Of a stretch of 64,000 nucleotides of DNA, positions 22,840 through 35,073 are shown one piece after another (the first letter of the stretch is position 1; the number at the start of each line of letters is the position of its first letter). Below the pieces are notes generated by a model. It saw only the letters and a program-made list of their open reading frames with translations, made no database searches and was not told the origin of the DNA. The translations under genes and the position numbers were made by a program. Location: the NCBI RefSeq assembly GCF_023091745.1, contig NW_026291808.1:62001-126000 (forward strand), in the 5' to 3' direction. Source of the DNA: Budorcas taxicolor. Taxonomy: Eukaryota > Chordata > Mammalia > Artiodactyla > Bovidae.

Positions 22840-25800
22840 TTGAGATGCGACGGGAACGCCGGGAACTCTTTCCCGACGAAGCAGGGAAAGGATCCCTCAT
22901 CTCGAGCTACGAGGCGGAAACGGGGCTCCTCTGGATGTAGGCGGGACCCTCGTGATTCCTCTCGAGTGGAGACGGGTATGTCGGGGAACTTCTTGATTTG
23001 CACCAAGGGTGTGAAGGAGCCTTTCGAAGTTCCAGAGGTGAGGTGTGATCAGCCTCGAGACGCCTCAGCGGAAATGGGCCTCATCTTGCCTTAGGGGAGA
23101 ACCTCCTTGATTTTCTCGAGTTGCGGAAGGTCTTCTCGAGTTACGACGGGGACCTCAGGGACCCGCTCTGGTGGCCTCAGGAAAGGCCAGTCCCCATGCG
23201 AGTTGCTAGGGGACCTCTCGGGATTCCTCTCCCGTCCATGCCGGGGCCTCAGTCCTTGTGTGGAGTCGGGGCCGGAACCTGAGGATTCCTCTCCAGTGTT
23301 GCCATGGATCTTGGGGTGCTTCTGAGTCTCCCCAGGGGAGTCAGGCCTCGTCTCGAGTGGGGGCATGCACGTGCGCTTTCCTCCCGAGCTGCAGCAGTAG
23401 TGTCACGCTTCCTGTCACGTGTATCAAGGGATCTGTGGCTTTCCCTCGAGCCTGTACCTCGAGGCTTTCCCACGAGGCTTTCCCACAGGGCTGTGCCACG
23501 TGCCACCTTGGTGTGAGTCGATCCTCGGCGTGAAAGACGAGCCGGTGAAGGGAAAAGAGGTTCCTCTGGAATGGACTGAGACATCTGGGGGACTCTTGGA
23601 ATGGTGGCACGACCCTGGAGTTCCTCTCGCCGTTCCTGTTGAGAGGGCCTCCTCTTGAGATGCGACGGGAACGCTGTGAACTCTTTCCCGAGGAAGCAGG
23701 GAAAGGATCCCTCATCTCGAGCTACGAGGCGGAAACGGGGCTCCTCTGGATGTTGGCGGGACCCTCGTGATTCCTCTCGAGTGGAGACGGGTATGTCGGG
23801 GAACTTCTTGATTTGCACCAAGGGTGTGAAGGAGCCTTTCAAAGTTCCAGAGGGGAGGTGTGATCAGCCTCGAGACGCCTCAGCGGAAATGGGCCTCATC
23901 TCGCCTGGAGGGGAGAACCTCCTGGATTTTCTCGAGTTGCGGCAGGTCTTCTCGAGTTACGACGGGGACCTCAGGGACCCGCTCTGGTGGCCTCAGGAAA
24001 GGCCAGTCCCCATGCGAGTTGCTAGGGGACCTCTCGGGATTCCTCTCCCGTCCGTGCCGGGCCCTCAGTCCTTGTGTGGAGTCGGGGCCGGAACCTGAGG
24101 ATTCCTCTCCAGTGTTGCCATGGATCTTGGGGTGCTTCTGAGTCTCCCCAGGGGAGTCAGGCCTCGTCTCGAGTGGGGGCATGCACGTGCGCTTTCCTCC
24201 CGAGCTGCAGCAGAAGTGTCACGCTTCCTGTCACGTGGATCAAGGGATCTGTGGCTTTCCCTCGAGGCTGTCCCTCGAGGCTTTCCCACGAGGCTTTCCC
24301 ACAAGGCTGTGCCACGTGCCACCTTGGTGTGAGTCGATCCTCGGCGTGAAAGACGAGCCAGTGAAGGGAAAAGAGGTTCCTCTGGAATGGACTGAGACAT
24401 CTGGGGGACTCTTGGAATGGTGGCACGACCCTGGAGTTCCTCTCGCCGTTCCTGTTGAGAGGGCCTCCTCTTGAGATGCGACGGGAAGGCCGGGAACTCT
24501 TTCCCGACGAAGCAGGGAAAGGATCCCTCATCTCGAGCTACGAGGCGGAAACGGGGCTCCTCTGGATGTGGGCGGGACCCTCGTGATTCCTCTCGAGTGG
24601 AGACGGGTATGTCGGGGAACTTCTTGATTTGCACCAAGGGTGTGAAGGAGCCTTTCAAAGTTCCAGAGGGGAGGTGTGATCAGCCTCTAGACATCTCAGC
24701 GGAAATGGGCCTCATCTCGCCTGGAGGGGAGAACCTCCTGGATTTTCTCGAGTTGCGGCAGGTCTTCTCGAGTTACGACGGGGACCTCAGGGACCCGCTC
24801 TGGTGGCCTCAGGAAAGGCCAGTCCCCATGCGAGTTGCTAGGGGACCTCTCGGGATTCCTCTCCCGTCCATGCCGGGACCTCAGTCCTTGTGTGGAGTCG
24901 GGGCCGGAACCTGAGGATTCCTCTCCAGTGTTGCCATGGATCTTGGGGTGCTTCTGAGTCTCCCCAGGGGAGTCAGGCCTCGTCTCGAGTGGGGGCATGC
25001 ACGTGCGCTTTCCTCCCGAGCTGCAGCAGTAGTGTCACGCTTCCTGTCACGTGGATCAAGGGATCTGTGGCTTTCCCTCGAGGCTGTCCCTCGAGGCTTT
25101 CCCACGAGGCTTTCCCACAGGGCTGTGCCACGTGCCACCTTGGTGTGAGTCGATCCTCGGCGTGAAAGACGAGCCGGTGAAGGGAAAAGAGGTTCCTCTG
25201 GAATGGACTGAGACATCTGGGGGACTCTTGGAATGGTGGCACGACCCTGGAGTTCCTCTCGCCGTTCCTGTTGAGAGGGCCTCCTCTTGAGATGCGACGG
25301 GAACGCCGGGAACTCTTTCCCGACGAAGCAGGGAAAGGATCCCTCATCTCGAGCTACGAGGCGGAAACGGGGCTCCTCTGGATGTGGGCGGGACCCTCGT
25401 GATTCCTCTCGAGTGGAGACGGGTATGTCGGGGAACTTCTTGATTTGCACCAAGGGTGTGAAGGAGCCTTTCGAAGTTCCAGAGGTGTGGTGTGATCAGC
25501 CTCGAGACGCCTGAGCGGAAATGGGCCTCATCTCGCCTTAGGGGAGAACCTCCTGGATTTTCTCGAGTTGCGGCAGGTCTTCTCGAGTTACGACGGGGAC
25601 CTCAGGGACCCGCTCTGGTGGCCTCAGGAAAGGCCAGTCCCCATGCGAGTTGCTAGGGGACCTCTCGGGATTCCTCTCCCGTCCATGCCAGGGCCTCAGT
25701 CCTTGTGTGGATTCGGGGCCGGAACCTGAGGATTCCTCTCCAGTGTTGCCATGGATCTTGGGGTGCTTCTGAGTCTCCCCAGGGGAGTCAGGCCTCGTCT

Positions 25801-26101
25801 CGAGTGGGGGCATGCACGTGCGCTTTCCTCCCGAGCTGCAGCAGTAGTGTCACGCTTCCTGTCACGTGGATCAAGGGATCTGTGGCTTTCCCTCGAGCCT
25901 GTCCCTCGAGGCTTTCCCACGAGGCTTTCCCACAGGGCTGTGCCACGTGCCACCTTGGTGTGAGTCGATCCTCGGCGTGAAAGACGAGCCGGTGAAGGGA
26001 AAAGAGGTTCCTCTGGAATGGACTGAGACATCTGGGGGACTCTTGGAATGGTGGCACGACCCTGGAGTTCCTCTCGCCGTTCCTGTTGAGAGGGCCTCCT
26101 C
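22840..26101. repeat. M29-M32: four-monomer block, full-length version
   Basis: M29 (22840) is E-type with the rare GGATGTAGGCG (A at 22939). M30 (23655) is D-type with the rare GGATGTTGGCG (T at 23754). M31 (24471) has CTCTAGACATCTCAG. M32 (25287) has CGCCTGAGCGG (G at 25513). The same markers return in the same order at M44-M46, but spread over only three monomers. Confidence 0.9.
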
Positions 26102-29100
26102 TTGAGATGCGACGGGAACGCCGGGAACTCTTTCCCGACGAAGCAGGGAAAGGATCCCTCATCTCGAGCTACGAGGCGGAAACGGGGCTCCTCTGGATGT
26201 GGGCGGGACCCTCGTGATTCCTCTCGAGTGGAGACGGGTATGTCGGGGAACTTCTTGATTTGCACCAAGGGTGTGAAGGAGCCTTTCGAAGTTCCAGAGG
26301 TGAGGTGTGATCAGCCTCGAGACGCCTCAGCGGAAATGGGCCTCATCTTGCCTTAGGGGAGAACCTCCTTGATTTTCTCGAGTTGCGGAAGGTCTTCTCG
26401 AGGTACGACGGGGACCTCAGGGACCCGCTCTGGTGGCCTCAGGAAAGGCCAGTCCCCATGCGAGTTGCTAGGGGACCTCTCGGGATTCCTCTCCCGTCCA
26501 TGCCGGGGCCTCAGTCCTTGTGTGGAGTCGGGGCCGGAACCTGAGGATTCCTCTCCAGTGTTGCCATGGATCTTGGGGTGCTTCTGAGTCTCCCCAGGGG
26601 AGTCAGGCCTCGTCTCGAGTGGGGGCATGCACGTGCGCTTTCCTCCCGAGCTGCAGCAGTAGTGTCACGCTTCCTGTCACGTGGATCAAGGGATCTGTGG
26701 CTTTCCCTCGAGGCTGTCCCTCGAGGCTTTCCCACGAGGCTTTCCCACAGGGCTGTGCCACGTGCCACCTTGGTGTGAGTCGATCCTCGGCGTGAAAGAC
26801 GAGCCGGTGAAGGGAAAAGAGGTTCCTCTGGAATGGACTGAGACATCTGGGGGACTCTTGGAATGGTGGCACGACCCTGGAGTTCCTCTCGCCGTTCCTG
26901 TTGAGAGGGCCTCCTCTTGAGATGCGACGGGAACGCTGTGAACTCTTTCCCGAGGAAGCAGGGAAAGGATCCCTCATCTCGAGCTACGAGGCGGAAACGG
27001 GGCTCCTCTGGATGTGGGCGGGACCCTCGTGATTCCTCTCGAGTGGAGACGGCTCGGTCGGGGAACTTCTTGATTTGCACCAAGGGTGTGAAGGAGCCTT
27101 TCAAAGTTCCAGAGGGGAGGTGTGATCAGCCTCTAGACATCTCAGCGGAAATGGGCCTCATCTCGCCTGGAGGGGAGAACCTCCTGGATTTTCTCGAGTT
27201 GCGGCAGGTCTTCTCGAGTTACGACGGGGACCTCAGGGACCCGCTCTGGTGGCCTCAGGAAAGGCCAGTCCCCATGCGAGTTGCTAGGGGACCTCTCGGG
27301 ATTCCTCTCCCGTCCATGCCGGGACCTCAGTCCTTGTGTGGAGTCGGGGCCGGAACCTGAGGATTCCTCTCCAGTGTTGCCATGGATCTTGGGGTGCTTC
27401 TGAGTATCCCCAAGGGAGTCAGGCCTCGTCTCGAGTGGGGGCATGCACGTGCGCTTTCCTCCCGAGCTGCAGCAGTAGTGTCACGCTTCCTATCACGTGG
27501 ATCAAGGGATCTGTGGCTTTCCCTCGAGGCTGTCCCTCGAGGCTTTCCCACGAGGCTTTCCCACAGGGCTGTGCCACGTGCCACCTTGGTGTGAGTCGAT
27601 CCTCGGCGTGAAAGACGAGCCGGTGAAGGGAAAAGAGGTTCCTCTGGAATGGACTGAGACATCTGGGGGACTCTTGGAATGGTGGCACGACCCTGGAGTT
27701 CCTCTCGCCGTTCCTGTTGAGAGGGCCTCCTCTTGAGATGCGACGGGAACGCCGGGAACTCTTTCCCGACGAAGCAGGGAAAGGATCCCTCATCTCGAGC
27801 TACGAGGCGGAAACGGGGCTCCTCTGGATGTGGGCGGGACCCTCGTGATTCCTCTCGAGTGGAGACGGCTCGGTCGGGGAACTTCTTGATTTGCACCAAG
27901 GGTGTGAAGGAGCCTTTCAAAGTTCCAGAGGGGAGGTGTGATCAGCCTCTAGACATATCAGCGGAAATGGGCCTCATCTCGCCTGGAGGGGAGAACCTCC
28001 TGGATTTTCTCGAGTTGCGGCAGGTCTTCTCGAGTTACGACGGGGACCTCAGGGACCCGCTCTGGTGGCCTCAGGAAAGGCCAGTCCCCATGCGAGTTGC
28101 TAGGGGACCTCTCGGGATTCCTCTCCCGTCCATGCCGGGACCTCAGTCCTTGTGTGGAGTCGGGGCCGGAACCTGAGGATTCCTCTCCAGTGTTGCCATG
28201 GATCTTGGGGTGCTTCTGAGTCTCCCCAGGGGAGTCAGGCCTCGTCTCGAGTGGGGGCATGCACGTGCGCTTTCCTCCCGAGCTGCAGCAGTAGTGTCAC
28301 GCTTCCTGTCACGTGGATCAAGGGATCTGTGGCTTTCCCTCGAGGCTGTCCCTCGAGGCTTTCCCACGAGGCTTTCCCACAGGGCTGTGCCACGTGCCAC
28401 CTTGGTGTGAGTCGATCCTCGGCGTGAAAGACGAGCCGGTGAAGGGAAAAGAGGTTCCTCTGGAATGGACTGAGACATCTGGGGGACTCTTGGAATGGTG
28501 GCACGACCCTGGAGTTCCTCTCGCCGTTCCTGTTGAGAGGGCCTCCTCTTGAGATGCGACGGGAACGCCGGGAACTCTTTCCCGACGAAGCAGGGAAAGG
28601 ATCCCTCATCTCGAGCTACGAGGCGGAAACGGGGCTCCTCTGGATGTGGGCGGGACCCTCGTGATTCCTCTCGAGTGGAGACGGGTATGTCGGGGAACTT
28701 CTTGATTTGCACCAAGGGTGTGAAGGAGCCTTTCGAAGTTCCAGAGGTGAGGTGTGATCAGCCTCGAGACGCCTCAGCGGAAATGGGCCTCATCTCGCCT
28801 TAGGGGAGAACCTCCTGGATTTTCTCGAGTTGCGGCAGGTCTTCTCGAGTTACGACGGGGACCTCAGGGACCCGCTCTGGTGGCCTCAGGAAAGGCCAGT
28901 CCCCATGCGAGTTGCTAGGGGACCTCTCGGGATTCCTCTCCCGTCCATGCCGGGGCCTCAGTCCTTGTGTGGAGTCGGGGCCGGAACCTGAGGATTCCTC
29001 TCCAGTGTTGCCATGGATCTTGGGGTGCTTCTGAGTCTCCCCAGGGGAGTCAGGCCTCGTCTCGAGTGGGGGCATGCACGTGCGCTTTCCTCCCGAGCTG

Positions 29101-31810
29101 CAGCAGTAGTGTCACGCTTCCTGTCACGTGGATCAAGGGATCTGTGGCTTTCCCTCGAGCCTGTCCCTCGAGGCTTTCCCACGAGGCTTTCCCACAGGGC
29201 TGTGCCACGTGCCACCTTGGTGTGAGTCGATCCTCGGCGTGAAAGACGAGCCGGTGAAAGGAAAAGAGGTTCCTCTGGAATGGACTGAGACATCTGGGGG
29301 ACTCTTGGAATGGTGGCACGACCCTGGAGTTCCTCTCGCCGTTCCTGTTGAGAGGGCCTCCTCTTGAGATGCGACGGGAACGCTGTGAACTCTTTCCCGA
29401 CGAAGCAGGGAAAGGATCCCTCATCTCGAGCTACGAGGCGGAAACGGGGCTCCTCTGGATGTGGGCGGGACCCTCGTGATTCCTCTCGAGTGGAGACGGC
29501 TCGGTCGGGGAACTTCTTGATTTGCACCAAGGGTGTGAAGGAGCCTTTCGAAGTTCCAGAGGTGAGGTGTGATCAGCCTCGAGACGCCTCAGCGGAAATG
29601 GGCCTCATCTCGCCTGGAGGGGAGAACCTCCTGGATTTTCTCGAGTTGCGGAAGGTCTTCTCGAGTTACGACGGGGACCTCAGGGACCCGCTCTGGTGGC
29701 CTCAGGAAAGGCCAGTCCCCATGCGAGTTGCTAGGGGACCTCTCGGGATTCCTCTCCCGTCCATGCCGGGGCCTCAGTCCTTGTGTGGAGTCGGGGCCGG
29801 AACCTGAGGATTCCTCTCCAGTGTTGCCATGGATCTTGGGGTGCTTCTGAGTCTCCCCAGGGGAGTCAGGCCTCGTCTCGAGTGGGGGCATGCACGTGCG
29901 CTTTCCTCCCGAGCTGCAGCAGTAGTGTCACGCTTCCTGTCACGTGGATCAAGGGATCTGTGGCTTTCCCTCGAGCCTGTCCCTCGAGGCTTTCCCACGA
30001 GGCTTTCCCACAGGGCTGTGCCACGTGCCACCTTGGTGTGAGTCGATCCTCGGCGTGAAAGACGAGCCGGTGAAGGGAAAAGAGGTTCCTCTGGAATGGA
30101 CTGAGACATCTGGGGGACTCTTGGAATGGTGGCACGACCCTGGAGTTCCTCTCGCCGTTCCTGTTGAGAGGGCCTCCTCTTGAGATGCGACGGGAACGCC
30201 GGGAACTCTTTCCCGACGAAGCAGGGAAAGGATCCCTCATCTCGAGCTACGAGGCGGAAACGGGGCTCCTCTGGATGTGGGCGGGACCCTCGTGATTCCT
30301 CTCGAGTGGAGACGGGTATGTCGGGGAACTTCTTGATTTGCACCAAGGGTGTGAAGGAGCCTTTCGAAGTTCCAGAGGTGAGGTGTGATCAGCCTCGAGA
30401 CGCCTCAGCGGAAATGGTCCTCATCTCGCCTTAGGGGAGAACCTCCTGGATTTTCTCGAGTTGCGGCAGGTCTTCTCGAGTTACGACGGGGACCTCAGGG
30501 ACCCGCTCTGGTGGCCTCAGGAAAGGCCAGTCCCCATGCGAGTTGCTAGGGGACCTCTCGGGATTTCTCTCCCGTCCATGCCGGGGCCTCAGTCCTTGTG
30601 TGGAGTCGGGGCCGGAACCTGAGGATTCCTCTCCAGTGTTGCCATGGATCTTGGGGTGCTTCTGAGTCTCCCCAGGGGAGTCAGGCCTCGTCTCGAGTGG
30701 GGGCATGCACGTGCGCTTTCCTCCCGAGCTGCAGCAGTAGTGTCACGCTTCCTGTCACGTGGATCAAGGGATCTGTGGCTTTCCCTCGAGCCTGTCCCTC
30801 GAGGCTTTCCCACGAGGCTTTCCCACAGGGCTGTGCCACGTGCCACCTTGGTGTGAGTCGATCCTCGGCGTGAAAGACGAGCCGGTGAAGGGAAAAGAGG
30901 TTCCTCTGGAATGGACTGAGACATCTGGGGGACTCTTGGAATGGTGGCACGACCCTGGAGTTCCTCTCGCCGTTCCTGTTGAGAGGGCCTCCTCTTGAGA
31001 TGCGACGGGAACGCTGTGAACTCTTTCCCGAGGAAGCAGGGAAAGGATCCCTCATCTCGAGCTACGAGGCGGAAACGGGGCTCCTCTGGATGTGGGCGGG
31101 ACCCTCGTGATTCCTCTCGAGTGGAGACGGCTAGGTCGGGGAACTTCTTGATTTGCACCAAGGGTGTGAAGGACCCTTTCGAAGTTCCAGAGGTGAGGTG
31201 TGATCAGCCTCGAGATGCCTCAGCGGAAATGGGCCTCATCTCGCCTGGAGGGGAGAACCTCCTGGATTTTCTCGAGTTGCGGCAGGTCTTCTCGAGTTAC
31301 GACGGGGACCTCAGGGACCCGCTCTGGTGGCCTCAGGAAAGGCCAGTCCCCATGCGAGTTGCTAGGGGACCTCTCGGGATTCCTCTCCCGTCCATGCCGG
31401 GGCCTCAGTCCTTGTGTGGAGTCGGGGCCGGAACCTGAGGATTCCTCTCCAGTGTTGCCATGGATCTTGGGGTGCTTCTGAGTCTCCCCAGGGGAGTCAG
31501 GCCTCGTCTCGAGTGGGGGCATGCACGTGCGCTTTCCTCCCGAGCTGCAGCAGTAGTGTCACGCTTCCTGTCACGTGGATCAAGGGATCTGTGGCTTTCC
31601 CTCGAGGCTGTCCCTCGAGGCTTTCCCACGAGGCTTTCCCACAGGGCTGTGCCACGTGCCACCTTGGTGTGAGTCGATCCTCGGCGTGAAAGACGAGCCG
31701 GTGAAGGGAAAAGAGGTTCCTCTGGAATGGACTGAGACATCTGGGGGACTCTTGGAATGGTGGCACGACCCTGGAGTTCCTCTCGCCGTTCCTGTTGAGA
31801 GGGCCTCCTC
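26102..31810. repeat. Monomers M33-M39: E/D/T segment
   Basis: Monomers start at 26102, 26917, 27733, 28549, 29364, 30180 and 30995. M33, M36 and M38 are E-type (815 bp). M34 and M35 are adjacent T-type copies that both have GACGGCTCGGTCGG and CTCTAGACAT, so they look like a single-monomer duplication; M34 also carries the D-type start. M37 and M39 combine the D-type start with T. M39 ends the segment with GACGGCTAGG and CTCGAGATGCC. The same ending, followed by a switch to F-type copies, recurs at M61/M62 and M74/M75. Confidence 0.87.
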
Positions 31811-34800
31811 TTGAGATGCGACGGGAACGCCGGGAACTCTTTCCCGACGAAGCAGGGAAAGGATCCCTCATCTCGAGCTACGAGGCGGAAACGGGGCTCC
31901 TCTGGATGTGGGCGGGACCCTCGTGATTCCTCTCGAGTGGAGACGGGTATGTCGGGGAACTTCTTGATTTGCACCAAGGGTGTGAAGGAGCCTTTCGAAG
32001 TTCCAGAGGGGAGGTGTGATCATCCTCGAGACGCCTCAGCGGAAATGGGCCTCATCTCGCCTGGAGGGGAGAACCTCCTGGATTTTCTCGAGTTGCGGCA
32101 GGTCTTCTCGAGTTACGACGGGGACCTCAGGGACCCGCTCTGGTGGCCTCAGGAAAGGCCAGTCCCCATGCGAGTTGCTAGGGGACCTCTCGGGATTCCT
32201 CTCCCGTCCATGCCAGGGCCTCAGTCTTTGTTTGGAGTCGGGGCCGGAACCTGAGGATTCCTCTCCAGTGTTGCCATGGATCTTGGGGTGCTTCTGAGTC
32301 TCCCCAGGGGAGTCAGGACTCGTCTCGAGTGGGGGCATGCACGTGCGCTTTCCTCCCGAGCTGCAGCAGTAGTGTCACGCTTCCTGTCACGTGGATCAAG
32401 GGATCTGTGGCTTTCCCTCGAGGCTGTCCCTCGAGGCTTTCCCACGAGGCTTTCCCACAGGGCTGTGCCACGTGCCACCTTGGTGTGAGTCGATCCTCGG
32501 CGTGAAAGACGAGCCAGTGAAGGGAAAAGAGGTTCCTCTGGAATGGACTGAGACATCTGGGGGACTCTTGGAATGGTGGCACGACCCTGGAGTTCCTCTC
32601 GCCGTTCCTGTTGAGAGGGCCTCCTCTTGAGATGCGACGGGAACGCCGGGAACTCTTTCCCGACGAAGCAGGGAAAGGATCCCTCATCTCGAGCTACGAG
32701 GCGGAAACGGGGCTCCTCTGGATGTGGGCGGGACCCTCGTGATTCCTCTCGAGTGGAGACGGGTATGTTGGGGAACTTCTTGATTTGCACCAAGGGTGTG
32801 AATGACCCTATCGAAGTTCCAGAGCGGAGGTGTGATCAGCCTCGAGACGCCTCAGCAGAAATGGGCCTCATCTCGCCTGGAGGGGAGAACCTCCTGGATT
32901 TTCTCGAGTTGGGGCAGGTCTTCTCGAGTTACGACGGGGACCTCAGGGACCCGCTCTGGTGGCCTCAGGAAAGGCCAGTCCCCATGCGAGTTGCTAGGGG
33001 ACCTCTCGGGATTCCTCTCCCGTCCATGCCGGGGCCTCAGTCCTTGTGTGGAGTCGGGGCCGGAACCTGAGGATTCCTCTCCAGTGTTGCCATGGATCTT
33101 GGGGTGCTTCTGAGTCTCCCCAGGGGAGTCAGGCCTCGTCTCGAGTGGGGGCATGCACGTGCGCTTTCCTCCCGAGCTGCAGCAGTAGTGTCACGCTTCC
33201 TGGCACGTGGATCAAGGGATCTGTGGCTTTCCCTCGAGCCTGTCCCTCGAGGCTTTCCCACGAGGCTTTCCCACAGGGCTGTGCCACGTGCCACCTTGGT
33301 GTGAGTCGATTCTCGGCGTGAAAGACGAGCCGGTGAAGGGAAAAGAGGTTCCTCTGGAATGGACTGAGACATCTGGGGGACTCTTGGAATGGTGGCACGA
33401 CCCTGGAGTTCCTCTCGCCGTTCCTGTTGAGAGGGCCTCCTCTTGAGATGCGACGGGAACGCCGGGAACTCTTTCCCGACGAAGCAGGGAAAGGATCCCT
33501 CATCTAGAGCTACGAGGCGGAAACGGGGCTCCTCTGGATGTGGGCGGGACCCTCGTGATTCCTCTCGAGTGGAGACGGGTATGTCGGGGAACTTCTTGAT
33601 TTGCACCAAGGGTGTGAAGGAGCCTTTCGAAGTTCCAGAGGGGAGGTGTGATCAGCCTCGAGACGCCTCAGCGGAAATGGGCCTCATCTCGCCTGGAGGG
33701 GAGAACCTCCTGGATTTTCTCGAGTTGCGGCAGGTCTTCTCGAGTTACGACGGGGACCTCAGGGACCCGCTCTGGTGGCCTCAGGAAAGGCCAGTCCCCA
33801 TGCGAGTTGCTAGGGGACCTCTCGGGATTCCTCTCCCGTCCATGCCGGGGACTCAGTCCTTGTGTGGAGTCGGGGCCGGAACCTGAGGATTCCTCTCCAG
33901 TGTTGCCATGGATCTTGGGGTGCTTCTGAGTCTCCCCAGGGGAGTCAGGCCTCGTCTCGAGTGGGGGCATGCACGTGCGCTTTCCTCCCGAGCTGCAGCA
34001 GTAGTGTCACGCTTCCTGTCACGTGGATCAAGGGATCTGTGGCTTTCCCTCGAGGCTGTCCCTCGAGGCTTTCCCACGAGGCTTTCCCACAGGGCTGTGC
34101 CACGTGCCACCTTGGTGTGAGTCGATCCTCGGCGTGAAAGACGAGCCGGTGAAGGGAAAAGAGGTTCCTCTGGAATGGACTGAGACATCTGGGGGACTCT
34201 TGGAATGGTGGCACGACCCTGGAGTTCCTCTCGCCGTTCCTGTTGAGAGGGCCTCCTCTTGAGATGCGACGGGAACGCCGGGAACTCTTTCCCGACGACT
34301 AGGGAAAGGATCCCTCATCTCGAGCTACGAGGCGGAAACGGGGCTCCTCTGGATGTGGGCGGGACCCTCGTGATTCCTCTCGAGTGGAGACGGGTATGTC
34401 GGGGAACTTCTTGATTTGCACCAAGGGTGTGAAGGAGCCTTTCGAAGTTCCAGAGGGGAGGTGTGATCATCCTCGAGACGCCTCAGCGGAAATGGGCCTC
34501 ATCTCGCCTGGAGGGGAGAACCTCCTGGATTTTCTCGAGTTGCGGCAGGTCTTCTCGAGTTACGACGGGGACCTCAGGGACCCGCTCTGGTGGCCTCAGG
34601 AAAGGCCAGTCCCCATGCGAGTTGCTAGGGGACCTCTCGGGATTCCTCTCCCGTCCTTGCCAGGGCCTCAGTCTTTGTTTGGAGTCGGGGCCGGAACCTG
34701 AGGATTCCTCTCCAGTGTTGCCATGGATCTTGGGGTGCTTCTGAGTCTCCCCAGGGGAGTCAGGCCTCGTCTCGAATGGGGGCATGCACGTGCGCTTTCC

Positions 34801-35073
34801 TCCCGAGCTGCAGCAGTAGTGTCACGCTTCCTGTCACGTGGATCAAGGGATCTGTGGCTTTCCCTCGAGGCTGTCCCTCGAGGCTTTCCCACGAGGCTTT
34901 CCCACAGGGCTGTGCCACGTGCCACCTTGGTGTGAGTCGATCCTCGGCGTGAAAGACGAGCCGGTGAAGGGAAAAGAGGTTCCTCTGGAATGGACTGAGA
35001 CATCTGGGGGACTCTTGGAATGGTGGCACGACCCTGGAGTTCCTCTCGCCATTCCTGTTGAGAGGGCCTCCTC
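31811..35073. repeat. M40-M43: H-N-Q-H block, first copy
   Basis: M40 (31811) is H- and F-type, M41 (32627) N-type, M42 (33443) Q-type with GGGGACTCAG (A at 33851), and M43 (34259) H- and F-type with CTCGAATGGGG and CGCCATTCCTG. The four return in the same order at M64-M67. M43 has lost one base near 34299 (CGACGACTAGGG), so it is 815 bp. M41 has a private GTTGGGGCAGG near 32910. Confidence 0.9.
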